Shown here in pieces: positions 1 to 8,422 of a stretch of DNA of 64,000 bases. Within the stretch, counting starts at the first letter, position 1, and every line of letters begins with the position of its first letter. Made by a program: the position numbers and the translations under genes. The notes under the pieces were generated by a model, which did not search any database, was not told where the DNA came from, and was given only the letters and a program-made list of their open reading frames with translations. Source of the stretch: Streptococcus sp. sy004 (GTDB lineage: Bacteria > Bacillota > Bacilli > Lactobacillales > Streptococcaceae); assembly GCF_007859205.1 (NCBI RefSeq), contig NZ_VOHP01000003.1, positions 62,001 through 126,000 of the forward strand. Direction: 5' to 3'.

Positions 1-271
1 TAGCCTGAGTTGTTCCTTTGGCTACGACACGTTTAATGGCTGTCAATTCAAATGGCAAATAAACACCATCCACATCTAAAACAATCTTATTATTAGCCAA
101 GTCAACTTCGTCAACGACAGCGTACATGCCACCGATAGTTACGATTTGATCACCTTTGCTTAAATTTTGGCGTTCTTCTTCTGCTTTTTTGGCTTGTTTT
201 TTTTGTTGATTTTGCATCCAAAACATGAGTCCAAACATGGCTACAAAAATCAATAGGGTTGATAATGGCAT
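1..271 (-). CDS. yajC: Preprotein translocase subunit YajC (partial, C-terminus beyond window)
   Basis: The minus-strand frame starts with ATG at 271, seven bases behind an AGGAGG ribosome site, and runs off the left edge after about 90 codons. The product begins with one hydrophobic helix (about residues 3-20, ending FWMQNQQ), then a basic KKQAKKAEE linker, then the conserved segment GDQIVTIGGMYAVV. That layout is the YajC family: a single-span protein that accompanies SecDF at the Sec translocon. It has its own promoter at 298-326 and is transcribed after purR. Only the last residues are missing. Confidence 0.9.
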   Translation of the reverse strand, partial: MPLSTLLIFVAMFGLMFWMQNQQKKQAKKAEEERQNLSKGDQIVTIGGMYAVVDEVDLANNKIVLDVDGVYLPFELTAIKRVVAKGTTQA

Positions 272-297
272 TTTAATCCTCCTTTAATGCACCTCTA

Positions 298-326
298 ACT
301 ATATCAAATTTTTAATGGACTGACAA
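298..326 (-). promoter_or_regulatory. yajC promoter
   Basis: On the minus strand TTGTCA (321-326) is followed after 17 bases by TATAGT (298-303), with a TG one base before the -10. The spacing is ideal for a vegetative sigma factor and the start codon lies about 25 bases downstream. The -35 box sits just after the purR stop codon. Confidence 0.65.
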
Positions 327-331
327 GATAA

Positions 332-1144
332 TCAGTCAAAGATATTACCAACATCAACGACAAGATGGTTGCTCTTGGTATCAATCTGCGATACTTTCAA
401 AAGAGATTTATAGATTAAATCATTACGATTTTCCTGATTATTTTCTGCAAAGACAGCAACTCCTGCCAAATGGCAGTCAAATTCTGCTAACAGACTCGTC
501 ATGCCTGTAATGGTTCCCCCACCTTTAAGAAAATCATCAACAATCAAAACACGACTACCTGGCTTTAAGCTGCGTTTAGAAAGAAACATTTTTTCTACAC
601 GGTCACTAGAAGCACTGACATAATTGATTGATACGGTTGAGCCTTCTGTGATTTTCAAATCTCTACGCACAATGACAAACGGAACATCAAGGACATTAGC
701 CACTGCATTTGCGAGCGGTACTCCTTTGGTTGCAACCGTCATCACTACATCAATTTGTTCATGACGAAAATGATTTGCGATAATCCGACCAACATTTTTC
801 AAAATACGAGGCGTACTCAAAAGATCTGACAGGTAGATGTAGCCTCCTGGTAAAATGCGATCACTCTGAGCCAAGAGTTCTTTTAGCTCTTCCAAAACCT
901 GACGGGCTTCAGCTTGATCCATAGTTGGACGAAATATCACACCATCACTGGCTCCAGCTAAGGTTTCTATTTCACCAACAGAAGTTTTTTCAAAAGCCCG
1001 TTTGATAATGGCAATATCTTCAGAAATAGATGATTTAGCTGAGTTATATTGTTCGGCAAAATAACTCAGACTTGTTAATTTATAAGGATGATTGAGCAAA
1101 TAATTGGAAATAACCACCATACGCTCACTTCGTCTTATTTTCAT
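332..1144 (-). CDS. purR: Pur operon repressor PurR
   Basis: Regulator of purine biosynthesis genes that senses PRPP. The product has an N-terminal winged-helix segment (MKIRRSERMVVISNYLL, about residues 1-70) and a type I phosphoribosyltransferase-like domain with the PRPP-binding motif VLIVDDFLKGGGT near residue 200. An upstream in-frame ATG at 1162 would add six residues, but family members begin MKxRRSERMV, so the ATG at 1144 is preferred; the length is then about 270 residues, usual for the family. The promoter overlaps the terminator of the upstream yhaM operon and contains a PurBox-like sequence. Confidence 0.95.
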   Translation of the reverse strand: MKIRRSERMVVISNYLLNHPYKLTSLSYFAEQYNSAKSSISEDIAIIKRAFEKTSVGEIETLAGASDGVIFRPTMDQAEARQVLEELKELLAQSDRILPGGYIYLSDLLSTPRILKNVGRIIANHFRHEQIDVVMTVATKGVPLANAVANVLDVPFVIVRRDLKITEGSTVSINYVSASSDRVEKMFLSKRSLKPGSRVLIVDDFLKGGGTITGMTSLLAEFDCHLAGVAVFAENNQENRNDLIYKSLLKVSQIDTKSNHLVVDVGNIFD

Positions 1145-1186
1145 AGGCTTCTTCTCTTTCATATCTTTCTGTCATTATATGATAAT

Positions 1187-1215
1187 ATTATACAAAAAAC
1201 GAACATTGTTTTCAA
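1187..1215 (-). promoter_or_regulatory. purR promoter with PurBox-like element in the spacer
   Basis: TTGAAA (1210-1215) and TATAAT (1187-1192) on the minus strand are 17 bases apart. Between them, on the plus strand, AAAAACGAACATT (1195-1207) matches the PurBox consensus AWWWCCGAACWWT, as I recall it, at 12 of 13 positions. This suggests autoregulation of purR. The same stretch also forms one arm of the yhaM terminator. Confidence 0.5.
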
Positions 1216-1223
1216 CAATGTTC
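1194..1223 (-). terminator. Terminator of the rsgA-yhaM operon
   Basis: Perfect ten-base arms GAACATTGTT and AACAATGTTC (1201-1223) around a three-base loop are followed on the minus strand by GTTTTTTG. It lies seven bases after the yhaM stop. Confidence 0.8.
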
Positions 1224-1230
1224 TAAGGTT

Positions 1231-2175
1231 TTATTGGTCCAATTTGGGTTTGTAAAAAGAACGATTTTCCATAGCAAAAAGTTTGGCTGTCCATTCACCA
1301 TCATCCACTCGATTGAGGGCAGTTGTCATCATCATCATTTTGGCATCAATATTATCAATCATATGCAAGATTTCAGCCTCCATTAAATGCGGACGAACTG
1401 GGCTGCCATATTCCAACTGACCATGATGGCTGAGTAACATGTGTCGTAACATCACGACATCTTCTCGCTCATCATCCAATCCCAATTCTAAAGCAACCTT
1501 TGTCACTTCTTCATTGATGAGAACAATATGCCCAAGTAGATTGCCTCGTAAAGTATATTCAGTCTGGTCTGGGCCTGATAGCTCTAAGACCTTGGCCAAA
1601 TCGTGTAGCATAATTCCTGAAATCAGTAGACTAGCGTTAAGATTAGGATAGATTTGACAAATACTTTCGGCCAAACGAACCATGGTTGCCGTATGATAGG
1701 CTAAACCTGTTTCAAAAGCATGGTGATTGGTTTTCGCTGCTGGAAAATGGTAGAAGGCATGATCATATTTCCGATAAAGAGCACGAACAATCCGTTGCCA
1801 AGTTGCCTGCTCAATTTTAAACATCATCTGCTCCAAGTAATTTCTGACTTCGTTGACATTGACAGGTGGTTTTTCCTTAAACAAACTAGGATCTGACGGC
1901 TCCCCTTCCATGGGCAAACGTAAACTTAGTTGATTTACCTGAGGTGTACCATTATAAACCTCGCGTCGTCCTGTCATATAAATCACTCGACCGGCAATAA
2001 ACTCTTTGACGTTGTGAGGTTGAGCATCCCAAAGATTACCCTGAATCTCACCACTATCATCTTGAAAAGTTAGAGCGATATAATCCTTACCTGCACGTGT
2101 TTTACGAACTTCAGCTGTTTTAATAAGGTAAAATCCTTCAAAGTTCTGGTCTTTTTTCATCTGACTAATTTTCAT
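1231..2175 (-). CDS. yhaM: 3'-5' exoribonuclease YhaM (Cbf1-like)
   Basis: The 314-residue product has an N-terminal OB-fold (about residues 10-90, including KDYIALTFQDDSGEIQGNLWD) and a C-terminal HD domain with the metal ligands in YHTATMVRLA and LHDLAK (about residues 160-195). This is the YhaM architecture, a cytoplasmic single-strand 3'-5' exonuclease acting in RNA turnover. The start overlaps the end of rmuC by 11 bases, so the two are translationally linked. It is the last gene of the operon starting at rsgA and is followed by a strong terminator. Confidence 0.93.
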   Translation of the reverse strand: MKISQMKKDQNFEGFYLIKTAEVRKTRAGKDYIALTFQDDSGEIQGNLWDAQPHNVKEFIAGRVIYMTGRREVYNGTPQVNQLSLRLPMEGEPSDPSLFKEKPPVNVNEVRNYLEQMMFKIEQATWQRIVRALYRKYDHAFYHFPAAKTNHHAFETGLAYHTATMVRLAESICQIYPNLNASLLISGIMLHDLAKVLELSGPDQTEYTLRGNLLGHIVLINEEVTKVALELGLDDEREDVVMLRHMLLSHHGQLEYGSPVRPHLMEAEILHMIDNIDAKMMMMTTALNRVDDGEWTAKLFAMENRSFYKPKLDQ

Positions 2176-3436
2176 TATTCTCTCCTCCTAGTTGAGAAAT
2201 TCCCAGTAAAAAGGCTGTATCTTGATCTTGATAACTATCAACCTTATCTAAAGCTCGAACAATCGCATTGGTTCTAGTGGTCATCAAACTATCTAAACTA
2301 TTGCTCGCTGTACGAAGTTGTTTTTGAGTTTTTTCCAATAACCCACCAAATTTTCCAAATTCTGTCTTAACATTGCCTAGAATCTTACTAATGTCATGGG
2401 CATTTTTTTGAATATTCAAGGTCTTAAAACCGACTGATAAAGAATTAAGAAGCGCCGCCAAGGTGCTTGGACCAGCCACTAAAATGTGTTGCTCACGTCT
2501 AAGAGCATCAAAGAAATCAGCCTGTCGCACGACTTCAGCATAAAGCCCTTCGGTCGGTAAAAATAAAATGGCAAATTGAGTCGTTTCTGGTGGATTGAGA
2601 TATTTATTAGCAATATCCTTGGCAAATCCTTTGATACTGGTTAGAAGCTGTTTTCTCTCCTTAGCAATCACTTGCTTATCTCCTAAATCATAGGCTTCTT
2701 CCAAACGGTAGTAGTCATCCAAAGGAAACTTGGCATCAACTGGCAAATACACAAATTGACCTTGAGCTTGACCAGGTAGCTTGATGGCATACTCTACTCG
2801 ATTCTGACTGCCACTAACGGTAGCAAACTCTCGTTCGTATTGCTGAGGACTGAGCATGTCTTCGATGATTTGACCCAGCTGCAATTCCCCTAAAATCCCA
2901 CGGGTTTTACTGCCAGACAATACCTTACTCAAACTTCCCACATCACGCGCCAAGTTCTGCATTTCGCCCAAACCTTTGTTAACATTTTCCAACTGAAGAG
3001 AAACCGTTTCAAAGGAGGCTTGCAGGCGACGATGAAGGGTCTGTTCTAGTTTTTCGTCAACGGTTTGTCTGATTTGCTCCAAACGTTCTTCATTGGAGGT
3101 TTGCATAGTATGAACGGCTTGATTTAATTGCTGCGTGATACTTTCCATTCTCTTGTCTGACCAATCACGTTGCTGAGTCAAATTGCGATTCAAAACGTCA
3201 CGAACATCAGTCAACTGTTGATACAACTCGGCTTGCTGCTGATTAGACTGATTGGACAAGCTGAGCAGTTGCTCCTTATTAGCCAAATCCAGTTGATAGG
3301 TGAGTTGATCTGATAATCGATCAGACTGATTATCCAAATTTTCTTGTAAACTGCTCTGCAATTCGACCAAACGGCGATACAAGACTATCAAAGCAAGACC
3401 CAAGCAAATCAGTATGATTAAGAAAAGGATTTCCAT
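2165..3436 (-). CDS. rmuC: DNA recombination protein RmuC homologue
   Basis: The 423-residue product starts with one membrane helix (residues 3-20), continues as a long Q/E/N-rich coiled coil (about 20-165), and then carries the RmuC domain (GILGELQLGQIIEDML; VYLPVDAKFPLDDYYRLEEA; FLPTEGLYAEVV). RmuC proteins limit DNA inversions and are predicted to have a nuclease-like fold; the biochemical role is poorly defined. The gene starts two bases after thiN and overlaps yhaM, inside the operon of rsgA, rpe and thiN. Confidence 0.9.
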   Translation of the reverse strand: MEILFLIILICLGLALIVLYRRLVELQSSLQENLDNQSDRLSDQLTYQLDLANKEQLLSLSNQSNQQQAELYQQLTDVRDVLNRNLTQQRDWSDKRMESITQQLNQAVHTMQTSNEERLEQIRQTVDEKLEQTLHRRLQASFETVSLQLENVNKGLGEMQNLARDVGSLSKVLSGSKTRGILGELQLGQIIEDMLSPQQYEREFATVSGSQNRVEYAIKLPGQAQGQFVYLPVDAKFPLDDYYRLEEAYDLGDKQVIAKERKQLLTSIKGFAKDIANKYLNPPETTQFAILFLPTEGLYAEVVRQADFFDALRREQHILVAGPSTLAALLNSLSVGFKTLNIQKNAHDISKILGNVKTEFGKFGGLLEKTQKQLRTASNSLDSLMTTRTNAIVRALDKVDSYQDQDTAFLLGISQLGGENNEN

Positions 3437-3438
3437 TA

Positions 3439-4071
3439 TCAGCTCCTATCTTTTGTTTGAATTATGATAACATAACCATCCGTTAGGCTAAGTTTAATCG
3501 GACCTGTCAAAAACTCATTACTGGTATAGATTTTTCTTTCAAAAAAATTCGCTTCCGTCAAAGGATATTTAGCATTCTCTAGCTTCAATTTTCCTTGTTC
3601 TTCTACCAAAAAAGAAACATAATCAAAATTTGCTTCTGGATACAACTCATGTTTACCAGCCAGTCGATAAGTCACTTGGTTTAAGTCATCCACTAGACAA
3701 ATCTGATGAGCATAAGAACTCAGTTCTGGATGGCTTGGTAGAAAAATATTGGTCAAGGCGTGATCCAAACGACCTCCCAAGGCACCAAAAATCGTCACTT
3801 CTGCTTTTGGAAAGGCTTGAAAAATCTTAATCAAAGCCAATTCAGTATCCGTGTCATCCTTATGACGAGGTGCTGTTATGAGATGACCTGCCGACGCCTC
3901 AATTCTCGCAAATTCTTCTGAACTCACTGAGTCAAAATCGCCAATCGCCCAATCTAAAGCCAAACCTTGTTCCAAAAGAAACAGACTACCACGATCAACC
4001 CCAACAAACACATCAAATTGACGAGTAAAATAGGACAAGTCACCACCTGCAAACAAGGCAACCTTAGTCAT
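3439..4071 (-). CDS. thiN: Thiamine pyrophosphokinase (thiamine diphosphokinase)
   Basis: Transfers pyrophosphate from ATP to thiamine to make the cofactor thiamine diphosphate. The 210-residue product shows family motifs in order: GVDRGSLFLLEQG (about 24), IGDFDSVSSEE (43), HKDDTDTELAL (70) and FGALGGRLDHALTNI (95), followed by a beta-rich C-terminal thiamine-binding part. The start overlaps the end of rpe by eight bases, the usual streptococcal order rsgA-rpe-thiN-rmuC. Confidence 0.93.
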   Translation of the reverse strand: MTKVALFAGGDLSYFTRQFDVFVGVDRGSLFLLEQGLALDWAIGDFDSVSSEEFARIEASAGHLITAPRHKDDTDTELALIKIFQAFPKAEVTIFGALGGRLDHALTNIFLPSHPELSSYAHQICLVDDLNQVTYRLAGKHELYPEANFDYVSFLVEEQGKLKLENAKYPLTEANFFERKIYTSNEFLTGPIKLSLTDGYVIIIQTKDRS

Positions 4072-4726
4072 TCAGAGCCTCACGCAACGTATTGACCTGT
4101 GCCAACAAATCGCCCTTAAAAAGATAAGACCCCGCCACAAAGACATTAGCCCCTGCAGACTTTGCTAAACCAATCGTAGTATCATCAATACCACCATCAA
4201 CTTCGATGTCAAAGTCTAAGCCACTAGCCTCACGCATAGCTGCCACCGCTTCAACTTTTTTCATCATTTCAGGAATAAAGGCTTGACCTCCAAATCCTGG
4301 GTTGACCGTCATGATCAAGACTTGATCCACCAACTCCAAAACAGGTTCTAATACACTAACAGGAGTTCCTGGGTTAATGACAACTCCTGCCTTCATGCCA
4401 CTTGCCTTAATTTTTTGCAAGGCTCCATGAATATGAACGGTACTTTCTGTATGAATCGTCATCATATCCGCACCAGCTTGAGCCAAAGCATCAATATAAC
4501 GTTCTGGCTGCACCACCATCAGATGACAATCAAAAAATAATTGGCTGTGTTTACGCATACTTGCAACCAAGTCCGTTCCAAAACTAATGTTAGGAACAAA
4601 TTGACCATCCATCAAATCAATATGCACATAATCAACACCAGTTTCTTCAATGCGTTTAAGTTCAGTTGCTAAATTAGCATAATCTGCCGCTAAAATAGAT
4701 GGTGCAATATGGTTAACTCGTTTCAT
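4064..4726 (-). CDS. rpe: Ribulose-phosphate 3-epimerase
   Basis: Interconverts ribulose 5-phosphate and xylulose 5-phosphate in the pentose phosphate pathway. The 220-residue TIM barrel carries APSILAADYANL at the N-terminus, the metal-site segment HIDLMDGQFVPNISFG (about 35-50), FDCHLMV (65), MTVNPGFGGQAFI (140) and the phosphate-binding end EVDGGID (175). The length is normal. It lies between rsgA and thiN, overlapping the latter. Confidence 0.96.
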   Translation of the reverse strand: MKRVNHIAPSILAADYANLATELKRIEETGVDYVHIDLMDGQFVPNISFGTDLVASMRKHSQLFFDCHLMVVQPERYIDALAQAGADMMTIHTESTVHIHGALQKIKASGMKAGVVINPGTPVSVLEPVLELVDQVLIMTVNPGFGGQAFIPEMMKKVEAVAAMREASGLDFDIEVDGGIDDTTIGLAKSAGANVFVAGSYLFKGDLLAQVNTLREALND

Positions 4727-4760
4727 TTTTTCCTCTTTCTAATGAAAACGTCAGCTTTCT

Positions 4761-5633
4761 TTACTGACGCTTGATTGTCTTTTTATAAGTTTCACGTCGA
4801 TTTTCAATCTCACTGAGCAGTTGCAAGTAATTGTCATAACGTATCTGCCAAATTTGACCCGTCTCAACAGCCGATTTGACCTCACATGCTGGTTCATGCG
4901 TATGTGTACAAGTCCTAAACTTACATTTAACTGAATGATGTTTAATCTCTGGAAAAGCTTGATTGAGATCTTCACTGGTAGTGACTTCATAATCCAAGGC
5001 ACTAAAACCAGGGGTATCTGCAATGAGACCACCATAAACATGAAAAAGACTGACTGCTCTGGTCGTATGACGACCTCGACCCAAACTATCAGAAATTTCA
5101 CCCGTTGCCAAAGCTAACTCTGGTGCCAACTTATTTAACAGCGTTGATTTTCCAACACCAGTTTGCCCCATAAAAACTGTTACACAGTCAGATAAATAAG
5201 GCAATAAGTCAGCCATCTCAGTTATAAACTCATAACCAATAGCTTGGTAATGACTGGCTATTTCTGAAAGATTTTGAGTATCTTCTAGTAAATCTGTTTT
5301 TGAAATATAAATCAAGGGCTTGATGCCTTTGTGTTCCAAAAGTACTAAAAAACGATCTAAAAGATTGGCATTAAAATCTGGTTCCTTGGCACTCATGATA
5401 ACGACAGCTTGATCGATATTGACAATAGGAGGACGAACTAAAGCATTTTGTCGCTCATGAATCGCTAAAATATAGCCTTCCGAATTTTCATCAGCTGAAA
5501 AATCAACCCAGTCGCCAACATAAGGAGTCTGACCCTTTTTACGAAAATTACCACGCGCTCGTGTCTGATATAGCACACCCTCTGACTCAACATAATAAAA
5601 ACCAGCCAAAGCCTTAACAATTCTTCCTTGCAA
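4761..5633 (-). CDS. rsgA: Ribosome small subunit-dependent GTPase A (TTG start)
   Basis: Circularly permuted GTPase that checks late 30S maturation. The 290-residue product has an N-terminal OB-fold (residues 1-65), the G1 loop [14 protein letters not shown] (about 175), the G3 motif DTPGFSAL (about 214), and a C-terminal zinc motif in [16 protein letters not shown] (about 245-260). The start is TTG at 5633, placed by an AAAGGAG ribosome site five bases upstream and by the family N-terminus [16 protein letters not shown]. It heads the operon running to yhaM. Confidence 0.95.
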   Translation of the reverse strand: MQGRIVKALAGFYYVESEGVLYQTRARGNFRKKGQTPYVGDWVDFSADENSEGYILAIHERQNALVRPPIVNIDQAVVIMSAKEPDFNANLLDRFLVLLEHKGIKPLIYISKTDLLEDTQNLSEIASHYQAIGYEFITEMADLLPYLSDCVTVFMGQTGVGKSTLLNKLAPELALATGEISDSLGRGRHTTRAVSLFHVYGGLIADTPGFSALDYEVTTSEDLNQAFPEIKHHSVKCKFRTCTHTHEPACEVKSAVETGQIWQIRYDNYLQLLSEIENRRETYKKTIKRQ

Positions 5634-5664
5634 ATGATCTCCTTTACCCTTTTGTCTTTATCTT

Positions 5665-5673
5665 ATTATATCA
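5665..5673 (-). promoter_or_regulatory. rsgA operon promoter (extended -10)
   Basis: The minus strand reads TTGATATAATAAG, a TG-n-TATAAT extended -10 about 30 bases upstream of the rsgA start. The -35 region is poor (TTAGGA at 18 bases), which an extended -10 tolerates. Confidence 0.5.
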
Positions 5674-5731
5674 AAAAAATAGCTCAACTCCTAATATCTA
5701 TTGAACATGAACAAAAAGATGTTCATTATAT

Positions 5732-5764
5732 AAAAAAGATTGAGAATAACTCTCAATCTTTTTC
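5732..5764 (-). terminator. Terminator after the LPXTG surface protein
   Basis: Arms AAAAAGATTGAGA and TCTCAATCTTTTT surround the loop ATAAC, giving a perfect 13-base stem with T runs on both strands. It lies 36 bases after the surface-protein stop. Confidence 0.85.
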
Positions 5765-5799
5765 TAATATTTAACTTGATCTTAAACACTTTTCATTGT

Positions 5800-8301
5800 T
5801 TAATCTTCTTTACGTTTGTAAGCCATACCACCAGCCATAGCTAACAAACTCATTCCCACAACACTTGCTAAACGTGAATCATCTCCTGTATTAGGTAAGA
5901 TTTGACCTTGTGATGAATGATCACTTTTATCTTTAGACATTGTTTGTTCAACTTTTGCTACTAGAGATTGATAACTTTCAGGAGTAGCTTTAGATACGGT
6001 TGCTACTTGTTTTTCTACCATTTGAGATGCTGAATTCGTTAATTCATTAACTTTTGCTTCAATAATCTCTTTTGTTGGCATTTGCTTATCAACGTTTTCT
6101 TCAACTTTATCCATTGGCAGAGTTGGTACTTCTGTTGTTTCATTCGTTAATGTCTGCTTGTCAACAACCTCTTCTACCTTATCAACTGGAAGCGTTGGAA
6201 TTTCTGTTACCTCTTGCATTGGTGTCTGCTTGTCAACAATCTCTTCGACTTTATCAACTGGAAGAGTTGGTGCTTCCAATGTCTTCAAAGCTAATAAAGC
6301 AACATCATAGGCTTCTTGTTTCACAACTAAGTCATCCTTAGCAGTTGCATATTTTACTTTGGCTTCATCTAAAATTACAATCAGTTGAGATAATTTTTCT
6401 TGTTGCTCTGATAGGTTATTTAGAGCTGTTTTTTCATTATCTTGAGCCTGAGCAAGACTTTCTTCTTCTTTAACGACATTCTCTTTAGCTGTTTGTAATT
6501 CGTTTTCTGCTTTTGTCAAAGCTTCTTGATTTTTTAATAATTCTGCTTGAGCAGCTAACAAAGTATTTTGAGCTTCAGTTGTGTCTAATGCAGACAAAGC
6601 TTGTTGAGCTGTTTCTAATTTAGACTTAGCTTCATCAATTTTTTTCTGAGCTTCTGCTAACTTAGCAGTATCTGGTGCTGTGCCATTAACTAGTGGAGTT
6701 GTATCAAATTTCTGCTTATCTGCTGACAGTGGATTGTTTTGTGCTTCCCATGGACGAACAATATACTTATCTTTATCATTATCATATGGGCTATTGCTAG
6801 AATCAGAAAAATCATAATTACCAGGAACACCGTTAGCATTATTTTCCTCTAAGAAAGTATGAAGTAAGACAGTGTATCTATCTTTTTTATCATTAGTAGC
6901 ATTTTTAGGGTTGAATTGAACACTAACACTTGTTGCTGCTAAATCAGTTTTAGCTTTTGTCCCTTCAATTCCTGCAATATCATTAGCACGTTCAAAAGCA
7001 CGTTTTAAATTGCGTTTACTAGCATCTTCATGTTGGCTGAAAACGTCCTCAAGCATTAACTTTTTAAAACCATCATAGACTAACTCTTTTAGTTGCCCCA
7101 TAGTGACTGTTTGGCTTGAAGAAATGCTATCTTTAGATAATAACGCTACTGTCTCTTGAACTTGACGTGTTTCTAAATAACGTTGCTTATCCGCATCAAT
7201 TTCAGCACGCTTAGCTGCCGATGCGTAAGATTTTTCACGGTCTACAGTCGTCGCCAAACCATTCTTAGAAGCCATTTCATTAATTAAGTCATAAGTATAG
7301 GCTTCGCTATACTCACCTTTACGTGCATGACCGTCTGGATTATCTGATCCATCTTTAGTTGGATTGAGAACAATCCCCTTAGCAACATCTTGAGCAAAAT
7401 CATACATACTCACAGTCGAAACAACTGATTGAGTTCCAAATTGTTGGCGAATTTGATTGATAATATTAACTGAAAATAGATTGATTTCTTTTCGTTGATC
7501 TTCAGTCAGATTAGCCAAGTCAACTGTAGCTGTTTCTTGGCTACCATCATAAGATAATGCACTTTTTAATTGATTAGCTGCGTTTGTCACCGCTTGAATG
7601 GCCGAATTATCAACTGTTTTATTAATGTTAGCTACTTGTTTTTTCAATGCATTAATATAGCTATCACTCAACTTAAATGATACATTATCTACAGGATAAT
7701 ACTTGTCATCTCCTGTGTTTAGTAACTCATTTTTCTCTTTTTCAGCTGTTTCCAAATCTGTTTTTGCCGATGTTACTGCATCTTGTAATTTAGTCTTTTC
7801 TTCTTCTGAAGAGCTAGACTGTGCTTGATTAACAGCTTCTTGTGCCAATGCAACTGCTTCTTCTGATTTTGAAACAGCTTCTTGCTGAGTAGATACTTGT
7901 TGTCCAGCTTGAACTACAGCTTGATTTGCTGATACAAGATCCTTTTCTGCAATTTCTTTTTCTGATGTCGCCGTTGAAGCATCTGTCTGTGCTTGATTAG
8001 TAGTTTGTGCTTGAGTGTCAACAGCCACTTGAGCTGCTTTTACTTCTTCCAAAACAGCGGATTCTGTGTTTTGTGCTGTCGTTAGATTTTCTTGAGTAAC
8101 TACAACATTTTGTTGGGCATTTTCAAGATCTGTTGTTTGTTCTGAAACAGTTTCGTTAGTTGCCATAACTTGTGTAGTGGTATCTTCAGTAACAGTTTCT
8201 GTATCAGCAGATACTTGACTTGCTGTTCCAGCTAAAACACTTGCTACCGCAACACCAGCAACTACCCAACGTTTCTTTGCTTTATACATTTTCTTTTTCA
8301 T
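5800..8301 (-). CDS. LPXTG-anchored SEC10/PgrA-type surface protein
   Basis: An 833-residue cell-wall protein. The signal peptide (residues 1-33) has a KxYKxxKxW-like start (KMYKAKKRW) and ends in VSA-D. Residues about 35-200 are an Ala/Gln/Glu-rich coiled coil. Residues about 205-540 form a globular domain (FSVNIINQIRQQFG; DGHARKGEYSEAY) that I recognise as the SEC10/PgrA surface-exclusion/adhesin type. A second coiled coil follows (about 550-680), then three 24-residue repeats (PTLPxDKVEExVDKQ) and the sortase signal LPNTG near residue 802 with a membrane helix and basic tail. Such proteins usually mediate adhesion or aggregation. The promoter contains a 13-G tract, suggesting phase-variable expression. 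The gene stands alone, with its own terminator. Confidence 0.85.
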   Translation of the reverse strand: MKKKMYKAKKRWVVAGVAVASVLAGTASQVSADTETVTEDTTTQVMATNETVSEQTTDLENAQQNVVVTQENLTTAQNTESAVLEEVKAAQVAVDTQAQTTNQAQTDASTATSEKEIAEKDLVSANQAVVQAGQQVSTQQEAVSKSEEAVALAQEAVNQAQSSSSEEEKTKLQDAVTSAKTDLETAEKEKNELLNTGDDKYYPVDNVSFKLSDSYINALKKQVANINKTVDNSAIQAVTNAANQLKSALSYDGSQETATVDLANLTEDQRKEINLFSVNIINQIRQQFGTQSVVSTVSMYDFAQDVAKGIVLNPTKDGSDNPDGHARKGEYSEAYTYDLINEMASKNGLATTVDREKSYASAAKRAEIDADKQRYLETRQVQETVALLSKDSISSSQTVTMGQLKELVYDGFKKLMLEDVFSQHEDASKRNLKRAFERANDIAGIEGTKAKTDLAATSVSVQFNPKNATNDKKDRYTVLLHTFLEENNANGVPGNYDFSDSSNSPYDNDKDKYIVRPWEAQNNPLSADKQKFDTTPLVNGTAPDTAKLAEAQKKIDEAKSKLETAQQALSALDTTEAQNTLLAAQAELLKNQEALTKAENELQTAKENVVKEEESLAQAQDNEKTALNNLSEQQEKLSQLIVILDEAKVKYATAKDDLVVKQEAYDVALLALKTLEAPTLPVDKVEEIVDKQTPMQEVTEIPTLPVDKVEEVVDKQTLTNETTEVPTLPMDKVEENVDKQMPTKEIIEAKVNELTNSASQMVEKQVATVSKATPESYQSLVAKVEQTMSKDKSDHSSQGQILPNTGDDSRLASVVGMSLLAMAGGMAYKRKED
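6081..6296 (-). repeat. Three tandem 72-bp repeats in the surface protein gene
   Basis: Related units begin at 6081, 6153 and 6225, exactly 72 bases apart. Each encodes a 24-residue unit with the core PTLPxDKVEExVDKQ. They lie between the second coiled coil and the wall anchor, so they act as a stalk spacer that could change copy number by recombination. Confidence 0.85.
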
Positions 8302-8334
8302 ACATCTCTCCTATAATTATATTATTCACTTACC

Positions 8335-8367
8335 ATTATACTACCCCCCCCCCCCCATTTTTGTCAA
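8335..8367 (-). promoter_or_regulatory. Surface protein promoter with 13-G tract between -35 and -10
   Basis: On the minus strand a perfect TTGACA (8362-8367) and a perfect TATAAT (8335-8340) are separated by 21 bases, of which 13 are an unbroken G run (plus strand C at 8344-8356). The ribosome site GGAGAG and ATG follow within 35 bases. The spacer is four bases longer than the 17 optimum, so loss of G residues by slipped-strand mispairing should strengthen the promoter. Confidence 0.8.
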
Positions 8368-8422
8368 GGGGTTTTGCTTATTTTTTCAGCGTTTTTCTTG
8401 AAACGTATAGGGGAATAGTAAA

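Noticed and set aside
8392-8406. Short hairpin CGTTT-N5-AAACG after the glycosyltransferase
   Set aside because: Only five pairs and no T run; not a credible terminator.
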